From assembly GCA_019671135.1 (NCBI GenBank), contig JAHRHY010000024.1:248001-312000 (forward strand): a stretch of DNA of 64,000 nucleotides, read 5' to 3'. Source of the DNA: Linnemannia hyalina. Lineage: Eukaryota; Mortierellomycota; Mortierellomycetes; Mortierellales; Mortierellaceae. Shown here piece by piece: positions 26,392-37,981 of this stretch (the stretch's first letter is position 1; the number at the start of each line of letters is the position of its first letter). The notes beneath the pieces were generated by a model. That model was not told the DNA's origin. It saw nothing but the letters and a program-made list of their open reading frames with translations, and ran no database searches. The position numbers and the translations under genes were made by a program.

Positions 26392-27537
26392 GGATAGCTG
26401 TATGAAAAGAAGTTGTAAATTGAGAGAGGTGAGGTGTCCAAGAGAGAGAGAGTGCAAAAGAAGGAGGAGAAGGAAGGATATATTTTTGTTTGTGTTCAAC
26501 AAAGTTAGAGCATTTTTTTGGGCGATCAGGTATTGTGAATGCGAACGTTAAAAGGAAAACGGTAAGAGAAATAAGAAAAAACGGAAATGAAAAGAAAGGA
26601 AAGGAGAAGTGAGGAAGATGGAGAGAGGGACGCGAAGAAGAAGGATGTCCAAGCGTTATTGAAAATTGATCGTTAGATGCACCCACATAGCGGGAGCTGT
26701 CGTTTGTGTGCATGCTGGCGCATGTAGGAATCTACAAACAAACGGACGTAGAAAAAAAGAAATAATGAGCCATGTGGACGTTTGATGAAAGGGGCAGTGG
26801 AATGCGGAATGAAAGATAAACCCAAAGAAAAAAGCGACTGCATGGCATTACATTCTTGTACAACAAATATTGATGTGCAGATAGAGAGGTGCACTGTTCA
26901 ATGGTACATTATTGGGTCTGAGGAAAGTGTTCGAATGGGAAAACAACGCATGTGGTTGATGTCAAGAATAAATTGAGTGGGGAGTGCAAAAGCGAGCAAA
27001 GCAAACAATAAGGAAGACAACGTACAATACTTTCGCATACGCTTATAACGAGACAGAATCCCCAGCTACAGACTGCCATGGGAGTTGGCGACCCGGCTGC
27101 ACTAAAACAAAATAACAAAACCTGGGTCAATTACTAGAAGATACGGAAGGCGTACCAAAGATTCATTAAAACGAACGCATCTGATCGATATGAAAAATGT
27201 GGAACTACGGCGGTCCCTAAATGTGTCAGGTACAACTATCATCCCTCTAGCGGAAAATACATGGTCGGGTATCGTTTTCGGTAAGCCTCTCCTCCACCAC
27301 ACCATCTCTGCGCCATCTGGCGTGGGATAATTGCTCTTATTGCCTACTCACCTTTCCTCGTCGGTTTATTCCTTACTCATTCGCGCGCAAAAATGCACAT
27401 GAGCACAATAGGACTTTTTATCAGTAGATTGGCGAGGTGACAAGTAACCTACAGCGATCATAGTTCACAGAGTCTTTCAAGAGCGAAGTTAATGCGAGTG
27501 TATGGGATGAAAAAAAGATTTTGTAGGAAGGGGGTGA
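26392..27537. other. Spacer without a supported gene
   Basis: Purine-rich upstream of the His-rich membrane protein gene. No coding, RNA or repeat element recognised. Confidence 0.45.
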
Positions 27538-27985
27538 TCAAGGTTCTATCTCCAAAAGCTCGGCGCCGTACCTTTGTTTCTTGAAAGCGATATATTGCGT
27601 CTTGGAATATCTATCGCTTTGTTTGGCAGCTCGGAGATACCACTCCATGGCTTTATTGCAATCTCGTACCACACCACTCCCTTTTTCGTACGTCCTGCTG
27701 ACGTAGTACTGAGCGACATATAATCCTCCTTCGCCTTCGCCAGCCTTGCGATACCACACCAAGCCGCAGAAAAGAGTTTTGGGAACTTTATAGCCATACG
27801 TATACAGACAACTGATGAGGTATTCCGCGTATTTGATCCCTGTCTCGGCTGCCTTGAGGTACCAGGGCATGACACGTGAATTAGTCTCTTGGGACGCCCT
27901 GACCAATAGCGCAGAGGAGGTCGAATTGCACTAGCCATCAGGGTTGCTTTGCTCTGCTGCTTTGAGGTACCAGTGCATTGATGCG
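27538..27985 (-). pseudogene. Decayed Sel1-repeat gene fragment
   Basis: Minus-strand reading gives Sel1 (TPR-like) units in two frames. One frame reads MHWYLKAAEQSNPDG then TAG. The consensus then continues in another frame as VQFDLLCAIGQGVPRD, and returns to the first frame as SRVMPWYLKAAETGIKY, ISCLYTYGYKVPK, AMEWYLRAAKQ, ending ELLEIEP at the stop at 27538. The frame change and return need two small indels, and a TGA lies in frame just upstream. About three units remain. An intact spliced gene is unlikely because the breaks fall inside repeat units without GT-AG signals. A related locus lies 1 kb upstream. Confidence 0.75.
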
Positions 27986-28875
27986 GGCGATCAATTGATC
28001 CAACGTTGCAGCAGGCGCACTGGAATTTTGGTGAGTATCTTGAAGGTTGCTGAGGCTCTGGAACATTGTTGTTGGTTGGGGTTGAGTCATCGTTGTCTGA
28101 GGATAGGTTCTGTTAGTCGTCGTCAGAGTGCTGTGAGAGGGCTCTCGATATGTGTGTAGTTCTCCAAAGCCTGCTCCACGAGACCGTATTGAGGGTTTCG
28201 TGTTGTTTTGGGGTTAGCGGTGGTGTTGGGGGGGAGGGGGAGGTGGGGGACGGAGATTTTAGGTGATGTTATTTCCTTCTGGTGGTGAGATAGGTGGTGT
28301 CATAGACACCCTCGTTCGGGTAACAAGTAGCGGGTGGTCGACTGTTCTTGTTGACAGGCCGTATGCCCTGAATGATGTTGAGCGTCTTGACATTGTTGCT
28401 GTGTGTTTCGGTGAGGAGTGCAGTGCTGTCGTTCCCTGGAAGTGTCGAGGAGAGGGAGGGAGGTAGGTAGACGGTGGGTGGGATATGGTAATAGGGGGAG
28501 GGAAAGAAAAGGCGAGAAAAGAGTGGCAAGGAGGCTAGGCGAGTGGAGGACGACATGACACCACACACCGTGGTTCTGTGTCTAATGCTCGCTTGGGACT
28601 GTTTCTTTGACAACAAGGTGTGGTGAATTTTCGCGTTTAGGGACTTGGTCAGTGCGTTTTTGAAACCAACTACTGCAGAAACGTGTACTTTCCGTACGGA
28701 CAAAATAGACAGTGCTAGCGAATATTTTACAAATAGTTCTTATTCAATAATTCTTATATTCTCCCCCCTGATCAACACCGCGGCTCCCGATGCTTCAACT
28801 CATCAAACGGCCTCCCGGCAACGGCATCCCCAGATCCGCAGCCCTCCGATACCACTTCATAGCCTCGTAATCATC

Positions 28876-29475
28876 CTATCGCATCCCCTGACCATACTCA
28901 TACAACCTTCTTAAAAGATACATTGACGCTCTATTACCGCCTTCAGCTGTCTTCGAGAACCATTCCAGCGCAATCGTATCACTCTGGGGTACGCCATGTC
29001 CGTGTTCGTATAATACCCCGATGTTGCACATTGCTGGAGCGTGGTTCTTGTCGGTGGCCTTGCGGTACCATTTCATGGCGAGGGTGGAACTCTGGGGGAC
29101 ACCGAGGCCGTCATGGTGAAGGAAGCCAACTTTGCGGAGGCCGGTGAGGTTGTTTTGGGCAGCGGCTTTAAGATACCAAGACATTGCGAGGGCGTAGTTT
29201 TGTGGGATAGCGGTAGTGGTGGTCGATTGGGAGTCCCTGTAGATGCCTCTTATGGCGACTTGTGCGTCTGGGTCTCCGTTAGTGGCGTTGAGAAGTGTCT
29301 GTGAAAAGTAGGTGGTGGGTGGTGATGATGGTGGAATGATCGGGTCGGTGATTGTGAGAGAATCTTGAGCTGGTAATGAATTGGTGCTGGGTGGTGTTGA
29401 TGTTAGGTCGTTTGATTGTGCTAGTGGTACTAAAGGTTTTGTGGCATGACCGTCGAGTTGTGTATGAATGGTCAT
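28876..29475 (-). CDS. Sel1-repeat protein, possibly truncated by an in-frame TAG
   Basis: From ATG at 29475 the frame runs 199 residues. A Ser/Thr/Pro-rich head (~70 residues) precedes at least three Sel1 units with AMSWYLKAAAQNN, GLGVPQSSTLAMKWYRKA, GVLYEHGHGVPQSDTIALEW and LYEYGQGMR, then TAG. Past the stop, the same frame continues the repeat consensus as DDYEAMKWYRRAADLGMPLPGG to the TGA near 28797. The TAG therefore looks like a nonsense mutation, a readthrough site or a read error. Sel1 proteins are adaptor scaffolds for protein complexes; the specific role is unknown. Frames above the ATG use only non-ATG starts. Confidence 0.65.
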   Translation of the reverse strand: MTIHTQLDGHATKPLVPLAQSNDLTSTPPSTNSLPAQDSLTITDPIIPPSSPPTTYFSQTLLNATNGDPDAQVAIRGIYRDSQSTTTTAIPQNYALAMSWYLKAAAQNNLTGLRKVGFLHHDGLGVPQSSTLAMKWYRKATDKNHAPAMCNIGVLYEHGHGVPQSDTIALEWFSKTAEGGNRASMYLLRRLYEYGQGMR

Positions 29476-29852
29476 CAAGAGGGACGGTAAGGGAAGGAGG
29501 AACAATGGTGTGGAAATGATCAGATGACTCCCAAAGCAAAATGAGCATATGGGGTATTTTAAGATCTACGAGGGGTGTGGCGCGTGGAGTTGAAACCGAG
29601 TAGGACATAGCTAGATAGGTCTATAGTTTGTCAAATGGCAACGTGGAGTGGTCCGAGTAGATGGCTGTGGGTGTGAAAGTGGATGTCGTATTCAATCAAT
29701 TTTTACCTCCCCCTTACATTTCACCCGTAAATGTTACCCCTTCTCTTTATCCTTTCTTTTCTTTTCTTCTCTTCTCTCTTTTCCATCTCTTTCTCTCCTC
29801 ATTATCCACATCGCCATTCACACTTCCACTCTCTACACATACGGCACCCAAA
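29476..29852. other. Divergent promoter, Sel1 locus and phosphatase gene
   Basis: No gene seen. The phosphatase side carries a CT-rich leader. Confidence 0.5.
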
Positions 29853-31905
29853 ATGGCACTCACACCAACAACAAAAGTGGCTGCAAGGAAAGCACGACGC
29901 ACATCGCTCTTCCTACTCTGCCTAGCCCTCAGCAGTGTATCTGCCATCCCCACGTCCACTCCAGGAGAAAAGCGCGCAAAAGATGTCCTTTTTTACGAGG
30001 ACAGGAGGCCCTACAGCTATTGTGAGGCTGACCACCCAACTGTCGACACTTACCCTGACCCGCCGGTATGGATAAGTTTCTGTCGTTCATTCTTTCATTC
30101 ATTCACTGAGCTAGAACAGTTAAACTGACCTCTCCTTCTTTCCTTTTCTCGCCTCTTGCCTTCTTACCTTCTCACGTATTTGAAAACTACCCAAACCAAA
30201 AGGTCGAGGGAGCAACACTGTCCAATGTCCAAATGTTCATCCGCCACGGCGATCGGTAAGGCACACAATACTTGAATGAACAATCCAAAAGCATCAACCA
30301 TGGCCTCTTTTCTTTCCATGATGGTATTTTTGTTCACAGAGTGAGTGGGAACCATGGCATGAGACCCCATAGTTGTATGATTGCCATTGCACCTCCGTCA
30401 TCTCCTAACATTCACTCCGTCCTTCCTCCCCCTTTCTCTTACTCTTTCGCAACAACAACAAAATAGGACATCACAATCATTCTACCCGGTCGACCATGAA
30501 GTGACATACGAATGCTCCTCCCAAATCAACTCCAAGTACTTCACCACTCCAACCAACAGTGACACCTTCAACAACGCATCGCTCATCACAACTCAAGTCG
30601 TCACCATCCCTCAGGATTCGCCATTCGCCAAATCCATCTGGAGGGGAAGCTGTATCCCGGGACAGTTGACGCCTAAGGGTGCGGGGCAGCAGGAAAGGAT
30701 GGGGAGGGATTTGAGGGAGGTTTATGTGGATAGGCTGGGGTTCTTGCCGGAGGTGTTTGATCAGGAGAAGTTCTTTGTGAGAAGCACAGGTAAGACGAGA
30801 GACGAGGTGTGAGGAATGCTTATTTCAGGGGAGGCTACTAGGAAGGAGAGTGAATGAAGCTAAGGGAAATTCCCCTCCCATGCATTAACAAAATACCCTT
30901 TGTTTGCCCTGCTACACCATGAATAGACGTCTGGAGAACAAGACAGAGTGCGACAAGCCTAATGACAGGCCTCTACCCAACCAACTCCCCCAACATTCCA
31001 CCGCCAAACTTCCGTCTAGCAACCCTTCCCTTTGAACTCGAATACCTAATCTTCAACGAACGCGACCAATGCCCCCGGATCACACAACTAAAATCCCTCA
31101 TCGCCCGATCCAACCCAACCCTCCAACACCTCTACACGCACATCCCCGCTCCCATCCTTGCCGCCTCCCAAATCATTGACTACCCAAATACCCTTTCCCT
31201 CGACGACGTCTCGGATTTCGTGTCCCCTCGGGTATGCCATGACCACCCTATGCCTTGCCTAAAAGACCCCAAAGGAAATGGTGAGAAGTGTGTGGATGGG
31301 AAGGCGGTCATGGAAGCCATGGCAGAGTTCCGGAGTACAGAAAGCGCTGCGATGTTGAGAGATGACAAGGGGAGTTTTGAGTTGTTGAAAGTTGGGTATG
31401 GTCCTGCAGTTGAGTTGGTGAAGAGAAATGTGGTTGCAGGAAAGGGGAAGGAGGGTGGGGAAGGTGTGGTGTTTAGTTTGTATTCGGGGCATGATACTAT
31501 GCTTCTGCCGCTTTTGGCGGTTTTGGACTCTCTTGATCTGCGTTGGCCTCCTTATGTAAGTTTCTCTCTCTCTCTCTTTCATGCTACACCTGTTTGTGAA
31601 TTCCAACCTCTCTTCTCTTGTTCACCAACTAACACACATTCACATCTCCAACATAGGCCTCGAATCTCCTAATCGAGCTTTGGGAAACACCCTCACAAGA
31701 GAAATACATCAGAGTCCTCTACAACAGCAGGATCGTTGTTGCGAAATCCAACTGGTGCGACCTCTCCTGGTGCCCCGCCAAGACGTTCCTCAAGCACTTG
31801 GACAAGTTTCGTCCGGGAGAGGATTACCTGGAGAAATGCCAGGAGCAGCCGAAACGCAAGCCTAAGAATAATAATCAGGCGCCTTATCAGAGTGATGTCA
31901 AATGA
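29853..31905 (+). CDS. Secreted histidine acid phosphatase (branch 2, PXYLP1/ACPL2-like)
   Basis: Exons 29853-30065, 30203-30255, 30467-30789, 30927-31555 and 31657-31905 give 488 residues. A basic N-terminus and hydrophobic core RTSLFLLCLALSSVSA form a signal peptide, with likely cleavage after residue 31. The catalytic motif RHGDR is at residues 85-89; its His is the phosphorylated nucleophile. It is split by the intron after its last full codon. The proton-donor HD lies in YSGHDTMLLP at residues 385-386. CIPGQLTPKGAGQQ matches the conserved LTxxG block. Several Cys residues suit a secreted, disulfide-bonded fold. The closest animal architecture is 2-phosphoxylose phosphatase. The substrate here is unknown; phytase or general acid phosphatase are alternatives. 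Confidence 0.9.
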
Positions 31906-31907
31906 AC

Positions 31908-31913
31908 AATAAA
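31908..31913 (+). terminator. Poly(A) signal AATAAA immediately after the phosphatase stop
   Basis: AATAAA begins three bases after the TGA at 31903-31905, implying a very short 3' UTR. Confidence 0.45.
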
Positions 31914-32110
31914 ATGTGGTGCATGGTGTGGGCAGGCACCCGTGGATAGTTATTTTGTGGATAAGCTTTGTGAGGGGTTCTAAGACGATGAAAAACAGAA
32001 TGCGATGCTATGTCGGAAAATGATAGGTATAGTGTACAAAAACAACGAAATGAAAACAACGAGCAGAAAAAAAAACGAACGAACGAAAAAAGGGAACCAA
32101 GAACTCAAAG

Positions 32111-35028
32111 TCATAGAGCAACAGCACTATCCTCACGCTTCTGTCCAGTAATCACATAAAAGATATGATAATACTTGAACTCCTCCACCTCCCTATCCGC
32201 CTTCCTCAACGCCTCCTCAAACTCGACCTTATCCGCACCCGCACCATGGATAATCATTGGTGCAATCGCATTCCAGAACGCAAACAAATTCTCCTTCAAC
32301 AGCTGTCCAATCTTGCCCCCAAATTTCCCCGTCGGCAACTTCAACGCCACCGTGTTGACATTCTCGACCCCTGACTGGACCATGACCGATTCCAGACCTG
32401 GGTCACGAATGAAACTAGTGACGATCCCGCGGGTTGCTAGGGCGGTTGTGATCCAGTCCCAGATCTTGAGCGTGTGAGGACCATTGTTGCCACCGTGAGA
32501 GTCGACTTCGACGAGCTCAATCCATCCGCCCGGTTTGGTGATCCGTTCCAGTTCCTTGACGACTTTGACCCACCCTTCGGGGGTGAGTCCAGAGATGAGG
32601 AGACGCTGGTAGACGAAATCGAAATGGTTGTCGGGGAAGGGGAAGGGTTCGAGGATGTTGTGTTGCAAGAAGCGACAGTTGCCAGGAATGATGGCCGAAG
32701 GGAAGACAGAAGAAAGATCGATTCCTGTCACTGTCGCATCCGGAAACTCGTTCGCAATTTCCTATTAAAGTCGTTGGTTTGGGTTTGTTCGGGTGAGTAA
32801 GGAGAGGATTATTTAAGGCCAACATTTCATCCAAAAAAACGTGGGAAAGAGCGTCGCTCCTAATGAGTGAACTGGGAATATGGACCTTACCATTGTCCAG
32901 GTACCGGGTCCGCAACCGACATCGAGGATACTTCGGACCTAATAGAAAGTCAAATACAGAAAAAGCGAGTACGATTGAGTAAGCCATCACTTTCATATCT
33001 TTACTCCAATACGATAACCGATAACAGAAAAGACAAAAGATGGGAGACGGGCGGTGTGTGTACGTTTATGTGAGTGAACCCATTTGTCGCGTGAGGAAAG
33101 CAAAAAAAGAGAAAAAAAAGGACATACAGACACAACAAGGTCTTGCATTGTTGAAAAAATGACAGCCCCTTCGTCTAAAGGATGTGTATCTGTTCTGTTG
33201 TCCACCCGATCCACCATTGTCTTCTGTGCAAAAACATAGGCATGTGCACTTGTTTGTTTGCTTGTTTGTTTGTTGCGCAATTGCTGCTTACCTTGGACTT
33301 GTCGAGGGGTGACTTATAGTTACCCTGGATGGCATAACGAAGGATAAAGTGCTACAGACAGACAGGAAGGAAAAAAAAGGAGACAAAGAAAGAGTCGCAT
33401 TAATATTTATGCACCATGCACGTTATGTCTCTTGGTGCTTGGTTGCTTGGTCAACAAAGTAGAGGAGAGGAAAGTGAGAAGGAACGAAGGATTGAGCTGT
33501 CGCCTTTTCCTTTCTTAGCGTTCATTCCTCCCTTTCCTTTGCCTTGTCTTTCCTGTCTTTCCTTGTCCATTATCGCATGTTTGTGCGTTCGTGAGCCATT
33601 GTCGTTTCTTTTCTGTTTGGTCAGTGCAAACCCTTGTCCATTGTCGACATCTTTGAATGACTCTTTTGTTCTTACCTGAAGTTGTAGCCTGGTGGTCGCA
33701 AATAAAAGATGGGTGTGGTTGACCACAAGAACGACGAGAAAAAAAGGAAAAGAAAAGAAGCAGTAGGATCATCATTAGTATGCATCCAACCAATGGTGAG
33801 CAGCAACCAAAGCAAAACTAAACAAGTGAACCACTGGAAACGAATGAAAAAGAAGGCGAAGAGAGCAGCAGGGCTTTGTTGTTGTTGGATGGTGTTGTTT
33901 CCCACCCCATCGCTCTCCTTTTCTCCCTCCATCTATCCATTCGAAACCGCCCAATGGCGTCGTGGATTACACAATCCTCGTTCATTATGATTGCCTTGCC
34001 AGACCGAGCAAGAAGAGCCATAAGCAAAGACATATTCGCCATGTGCGAATCGGATCTCGTTATTTACCTGTCCACTCTATTCGTTCAAGCACAAAGAGGA
34101 AGAAAGAACGGAGAAGGAAAGAGAGAAAACAGGGAAGTGATTAATACAACGTTTCTTGGTCCATTCGTCCATGCATTCATGTCGTCGGTGTGCATTAAAA
34201 GTGACGACGAGATAAAAAAAAAAAAGAGTCGTGAAAAGGAAGGAAGGGACTCCCTCCTACATTCACACCCTTCTGTGCTGTATGCATGTCTCCTCCTTCT
34301 CACCCCACCACTCTCCAACAAACAAAGAATGTGCGAAAGACAACAACAAAATGCTCAAAAACAACACGAGAAACCTACTCATCGATATCGTTGGGGAGGA
34401 GGTACGAGGCATCAGGGTTATTATGATACCGCCGCCCATCAAGCCACTGGTAATCGGGCGAGATATTGTTCCGTTCCATGGCTCGGTCTAGCGACTGAGG
34501 GTTCTGTGTCCGGTTGAGTTGATCTGAGGCAGATGTTGTTGTACCAGGGCCTGCCGTGAATTGGATATGACCGCCGGTGCCACTACTGTTGTTGCTGTTA
34601 TTGCTGTTACTGTGTCTGTTGTTTCTTTTCGGCGATGACAGGTGGGTATTGGAGGGGGAGAGTGAACCGTTGGTGGTGGGGTGATGTTTTTTTTTGTTTT
34701 CGCTGGAGTGTGAGGAGGAGGAGGAGGTGGTGGTGGTGGAGGTGGTAGCTGTGGGGTGGAGGAGGTGGTGTTGAGAAGTGAGTTGTTGACTGTTGTTGTT
34801 GTTTGAATAGGAGTGGGAGTGAGGGTTAAGGTGGAGGGAGGAAGAAGTGGAAGGTTCGTTGTGGTGGTAAGGAGAAGAAGAGGGAATTGGGACCTGAGTG
34901 GAGGAGATGTAATTATTCTGCTTTCCGTTGCGGTGGGTATTATTGTGAGAGAGCTCATTGGGCTGAGAGGAGGACGAGGATATGTCTTTGGGGTCCTCGT
35001 CCTTGTTGCAGCAGAGAGCGTTGCCCAT
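32111..35028 (-). CDS. SAM-dependent methyltransferase with N-terminal lipidation-like motif
   Basis: Proposed exons 34379-35028, 33676-33688 (13 bases), 33292-33351, 32891-32938 and 32111-32761 give 473 residues. The N-terminus MGNALCCNKDE places Gly at 2 and two Cys at 6-7, as in N-myristoylated and palmitoylated proteins. About 180 Ser/Asn/His-rich disordered residues follow. Then comes the family signature DYQWLDGRRYHNNPDASYLL with LPND, followed by LQLQHFILRYAIQGNY. SAM motif I is ILDVGCGPGTW at ~245-255, then GIDLSS, FDFVYQRLLI and ITKPGGWIELVE. This class I methyltransferase group (Methyltransf_25-like) is multi-copy in early-diverging fungi; the substrate is unknown. Related proteins have about three more residues between LPND and LxLQH, so the junction around the microexon is the weak point. 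Confidence 0.85.
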
Positions 35029-35312
35029 TTATGTGACTTCTCTTATTTCTTTGAAAGAGGGGAGGTTCAATGTGGTTGCACTGTCCTGTCTCTGCTTGCT
35101 TCCTTGTTTTTCTGGGGGGGTAGAATGACGGGCCGAAATAAGATGTAGCTGACTGTGATAAAAAGAAGGCGATGTGTGTATGCGAAAAGTAGTCTAAGCA
35201 GATAAGAAAAAAAAGAGGTGCGGTAGCGGGAACCATATAAGTGCGCTGGGGTATGAAAGAAGGTGCAATAAAAAGCAAGACCGGATAATAATTGTGAACA
35301 GGACACGCACAA

Positions 35313-35350
35313 AGACACAGACACAGACACAGACACAGACACAGACACAG
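35313..35350 (+). repeat. Hexanucleotide repeat (gacaca)n
   Basis: Six or so head-to-tail gacaca units, about 290 bases upstream of the methyltransferase start. Confidence 0.85.
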
Positions 35351-37947
35351 ATACAGATAAACGCGCACATGAAGGGAGGTACAAAAGTGGTTCGAAAGCA
35401 AAAATGAATTACGCGGAAATAAGCTTGGAAATGACATTAGGACTTGAGCACAAAGAAAAGTGGACGTACAAGATTGATCCAGTCTAGAGAGGGTATCGAT
35501 GTTGATCTTCTGGGGATGGAAGGAAGGGGGTTACGGTGAGTATAAGAGGAAGGATGTGAGGGCGGAGGGGAGACAAGAGAGGAGGGCGGGGAAGTGGACT
35601 AGGAAAGCAGGAAAGAGGGGGATGAATGCGGCGGAAGAGGGGGGAAGAGTAGAACCAGGGTCGATGCCTGGAGGAGACGAGGAGAAGAACAAGAGAACGA
35701 AAAGAAGGAAGAAAAGGAAGAGGGGAAACAGAGAAAAACGAGAAAGGAAAAGGTAGAGCGAAAGAGGGGATGCTGTCGGTATATATATAATAGCTGTTAA
35801 TGCAACTATCCATTCATAGGGAAAAAAAGACCAACCTAGGCCCTTGAAGATTTGACTGGACTTTGGATTGAACTGAGGTTGTAGGAGAAAGAGGAGAGTT
35901 GTGAGGAAATGGACGGCTAGCTGACTGGTTGACCAGCTTATTACATGAATGAATGACAGCAGTGAGCTGTTTACCTTGCCAAAGCTACACCTAACATATC
36001 CCCCGAGCCATTCATCTCCAGTCATTCACGACCAAGGATACTCGCCATTCACCACTCTGTAGCCTTATTCTCACTTAGTTTTGCAATTGACGAAAAAAGA
36101 ACAAAACCATCGAAATTGTGTGCATGTGTACACTTCTTTCTTTCCTTCAATTGAACTTGTCTCTTGTCAATGTCAGACTAGACCGCGTTTGGACTCATCA
36201 CGAAAAAGATGGACCTGACATGACCAGACCTGACCTGACCAAGTGCGGCGCTTGACCACCCTCTCCCTCTGGTCAGCGTATTATTTCTTCTCGGTGTCTT
36301 CAGCCCTCTCTCCCTTCACGACTGAGTTTGTAAAAGGGCAGGGGATACGCTAAGTGCATCAACAACAAGGAGTAATTACAGGTAAAAATTGCATGCATGT
36401 CTAGTCTCCTCAAAAAAAGGGAAACGGCGAAAAAGAGATGCGACAAGGAATACTACAGTTCATTAGAGAAGAGTGGTCGGTTTTCATTCTCTTACCAAGT
36501 CAAGACAAGTGCTGCAAGAGAAGCAAGTCCAGAAAGGGCGCCCACAACTTCGCCCACCATTCCATGTCTTGCGTTCGACCCCAATATTCCTTTTTTTCGT
36601 GCAATCATATTATCTTTTCTTCAAAAATGTAAACCTCTCGCGCCATGGTTTGAACGATTCCCCAATCCTTTGAACACGAGGCGGCAAGCATAAGGCGACA
36701 TTTGCCCTCTTCCTCCATGTCCTAAAATGAGTGTTTGCAGATCTAACTCTGCTGCTTTGTTTATCAAATCAGGAGAAAAGAGAGATGGATGAGAACACAA
36801 TTCAATGTGTCTTTTCCGCACAAACGTGCACCGACTGAATTGCACATAATTTTGCCGCAAGGTCCTGCAGGGAGTACCGCTTCCATCTATTTTGTTGTTT
36901 TTGTTTATGCCAGACTGCGTGTTTGTTTGTGTTTGTGTTTGTGTTTGTGTTTATCCACTTTTTTCCTTTATCCTTGACTCTCTGACCAGCCATGTTGTAT
37001 ACAACCCATGACGGCATACTGTTCCTCAAGCCTTTTCTTCCGTCTTTGTCTTTATTCGTTCATCGCCATGATTGCGGCTTAGGGTAAGCGACATAGAGAG
37101 AACGAGGATGGTAACGACCAACATCCAATCATCCCATCCAGACCATCTCTTTGTATGTCGTAGCAAATCGCTCAGGCATATGGCAGAATATCAGTCTGTC
37201 TGTTGGTTAGAACCTTAAGCGATCCTTTCTTATTTTCCTGTTTTTTTTTCGTTTTCCATGGCTCACGCCTTGTGCTCACTTTCTGTCTCTTATTTATTTT
37301 CTTGCTTTTCGCTTTTCTTAGTTCCTTGTGGCAAATGAGACACCATGTAGCCATCCAACCATACAGTCGTCCACCAGGTCAGTCCATCAGGCAACATCAA
37401 AGAGATTGACAGACAATGGCAGTACTGCGAACGAACGGTGAAGTGTATCTGCCCTCCAAGCCGAGCAATCTACTCAGCCTGTTACGATCTATTTTCTTTC
37501 TTTCCTTTCACACAAAGGTTAATCCGCTGGTTTAATGAGCGAAAGGTAATCATTTTTTCATTTTCTTATTTATAAGGAATTAGAGCACAAGCAAAGTCAG
37601 AAACAGGGTCCTTGTACCATTCTCGGTGTAAAGAATGCTCGCCCTTTCTTTATTCGTGAGAAAGAGATAGAGAGAAATATAGCGGCGTGTTGCTGGTAAC
37701 TTGCTGGTGCCAGAGCTGATCAAATCGCTTTGTCGTTGTCGCGTTCAGATGTTCCTTCTCGTGGCGAAACCAATATATGGTTGTTCCTGATGAGCGACGA
37801 GACGAGTGACTTTTCTATTCTCTTTTTTTCTGCCTCCCTCTCTTTCTCTTCTCTTTTTTACTCGAATTTCCTTTCTGCATGACTCTGACGATTGATTGAT
37901 TGCTCATGCATGCGACATGCGGGATGGAAAGACACAAGAGTTCTTCT

Positions 37948-37949
37948 GT

Positions 37950-37976
<27 letters not shown>
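37948..37976 (+). repeat. (CA)n microsatellite
   Basis: About 14 uninterrupted CA units in a gene-free region. Confidence 0.85.

Positions 37977-37981
<5 letters not shown>

Noticed and set aside
26392..26502. Extension of the His-rich membrane protein to a hydrophobic leader LLLLLLHSLSLGHL
   Set aside because: It has no ATG (TTG only) and crosses a likely catacag acceptor; an unseen upstream exon is more plausible.
34488..34958. 156-codon shadow frame in the methyltransferase first exon
   Set aside because: Thr/Pro low-complexity translation of the same repeats; the MGNALCC frame carries the family signature.
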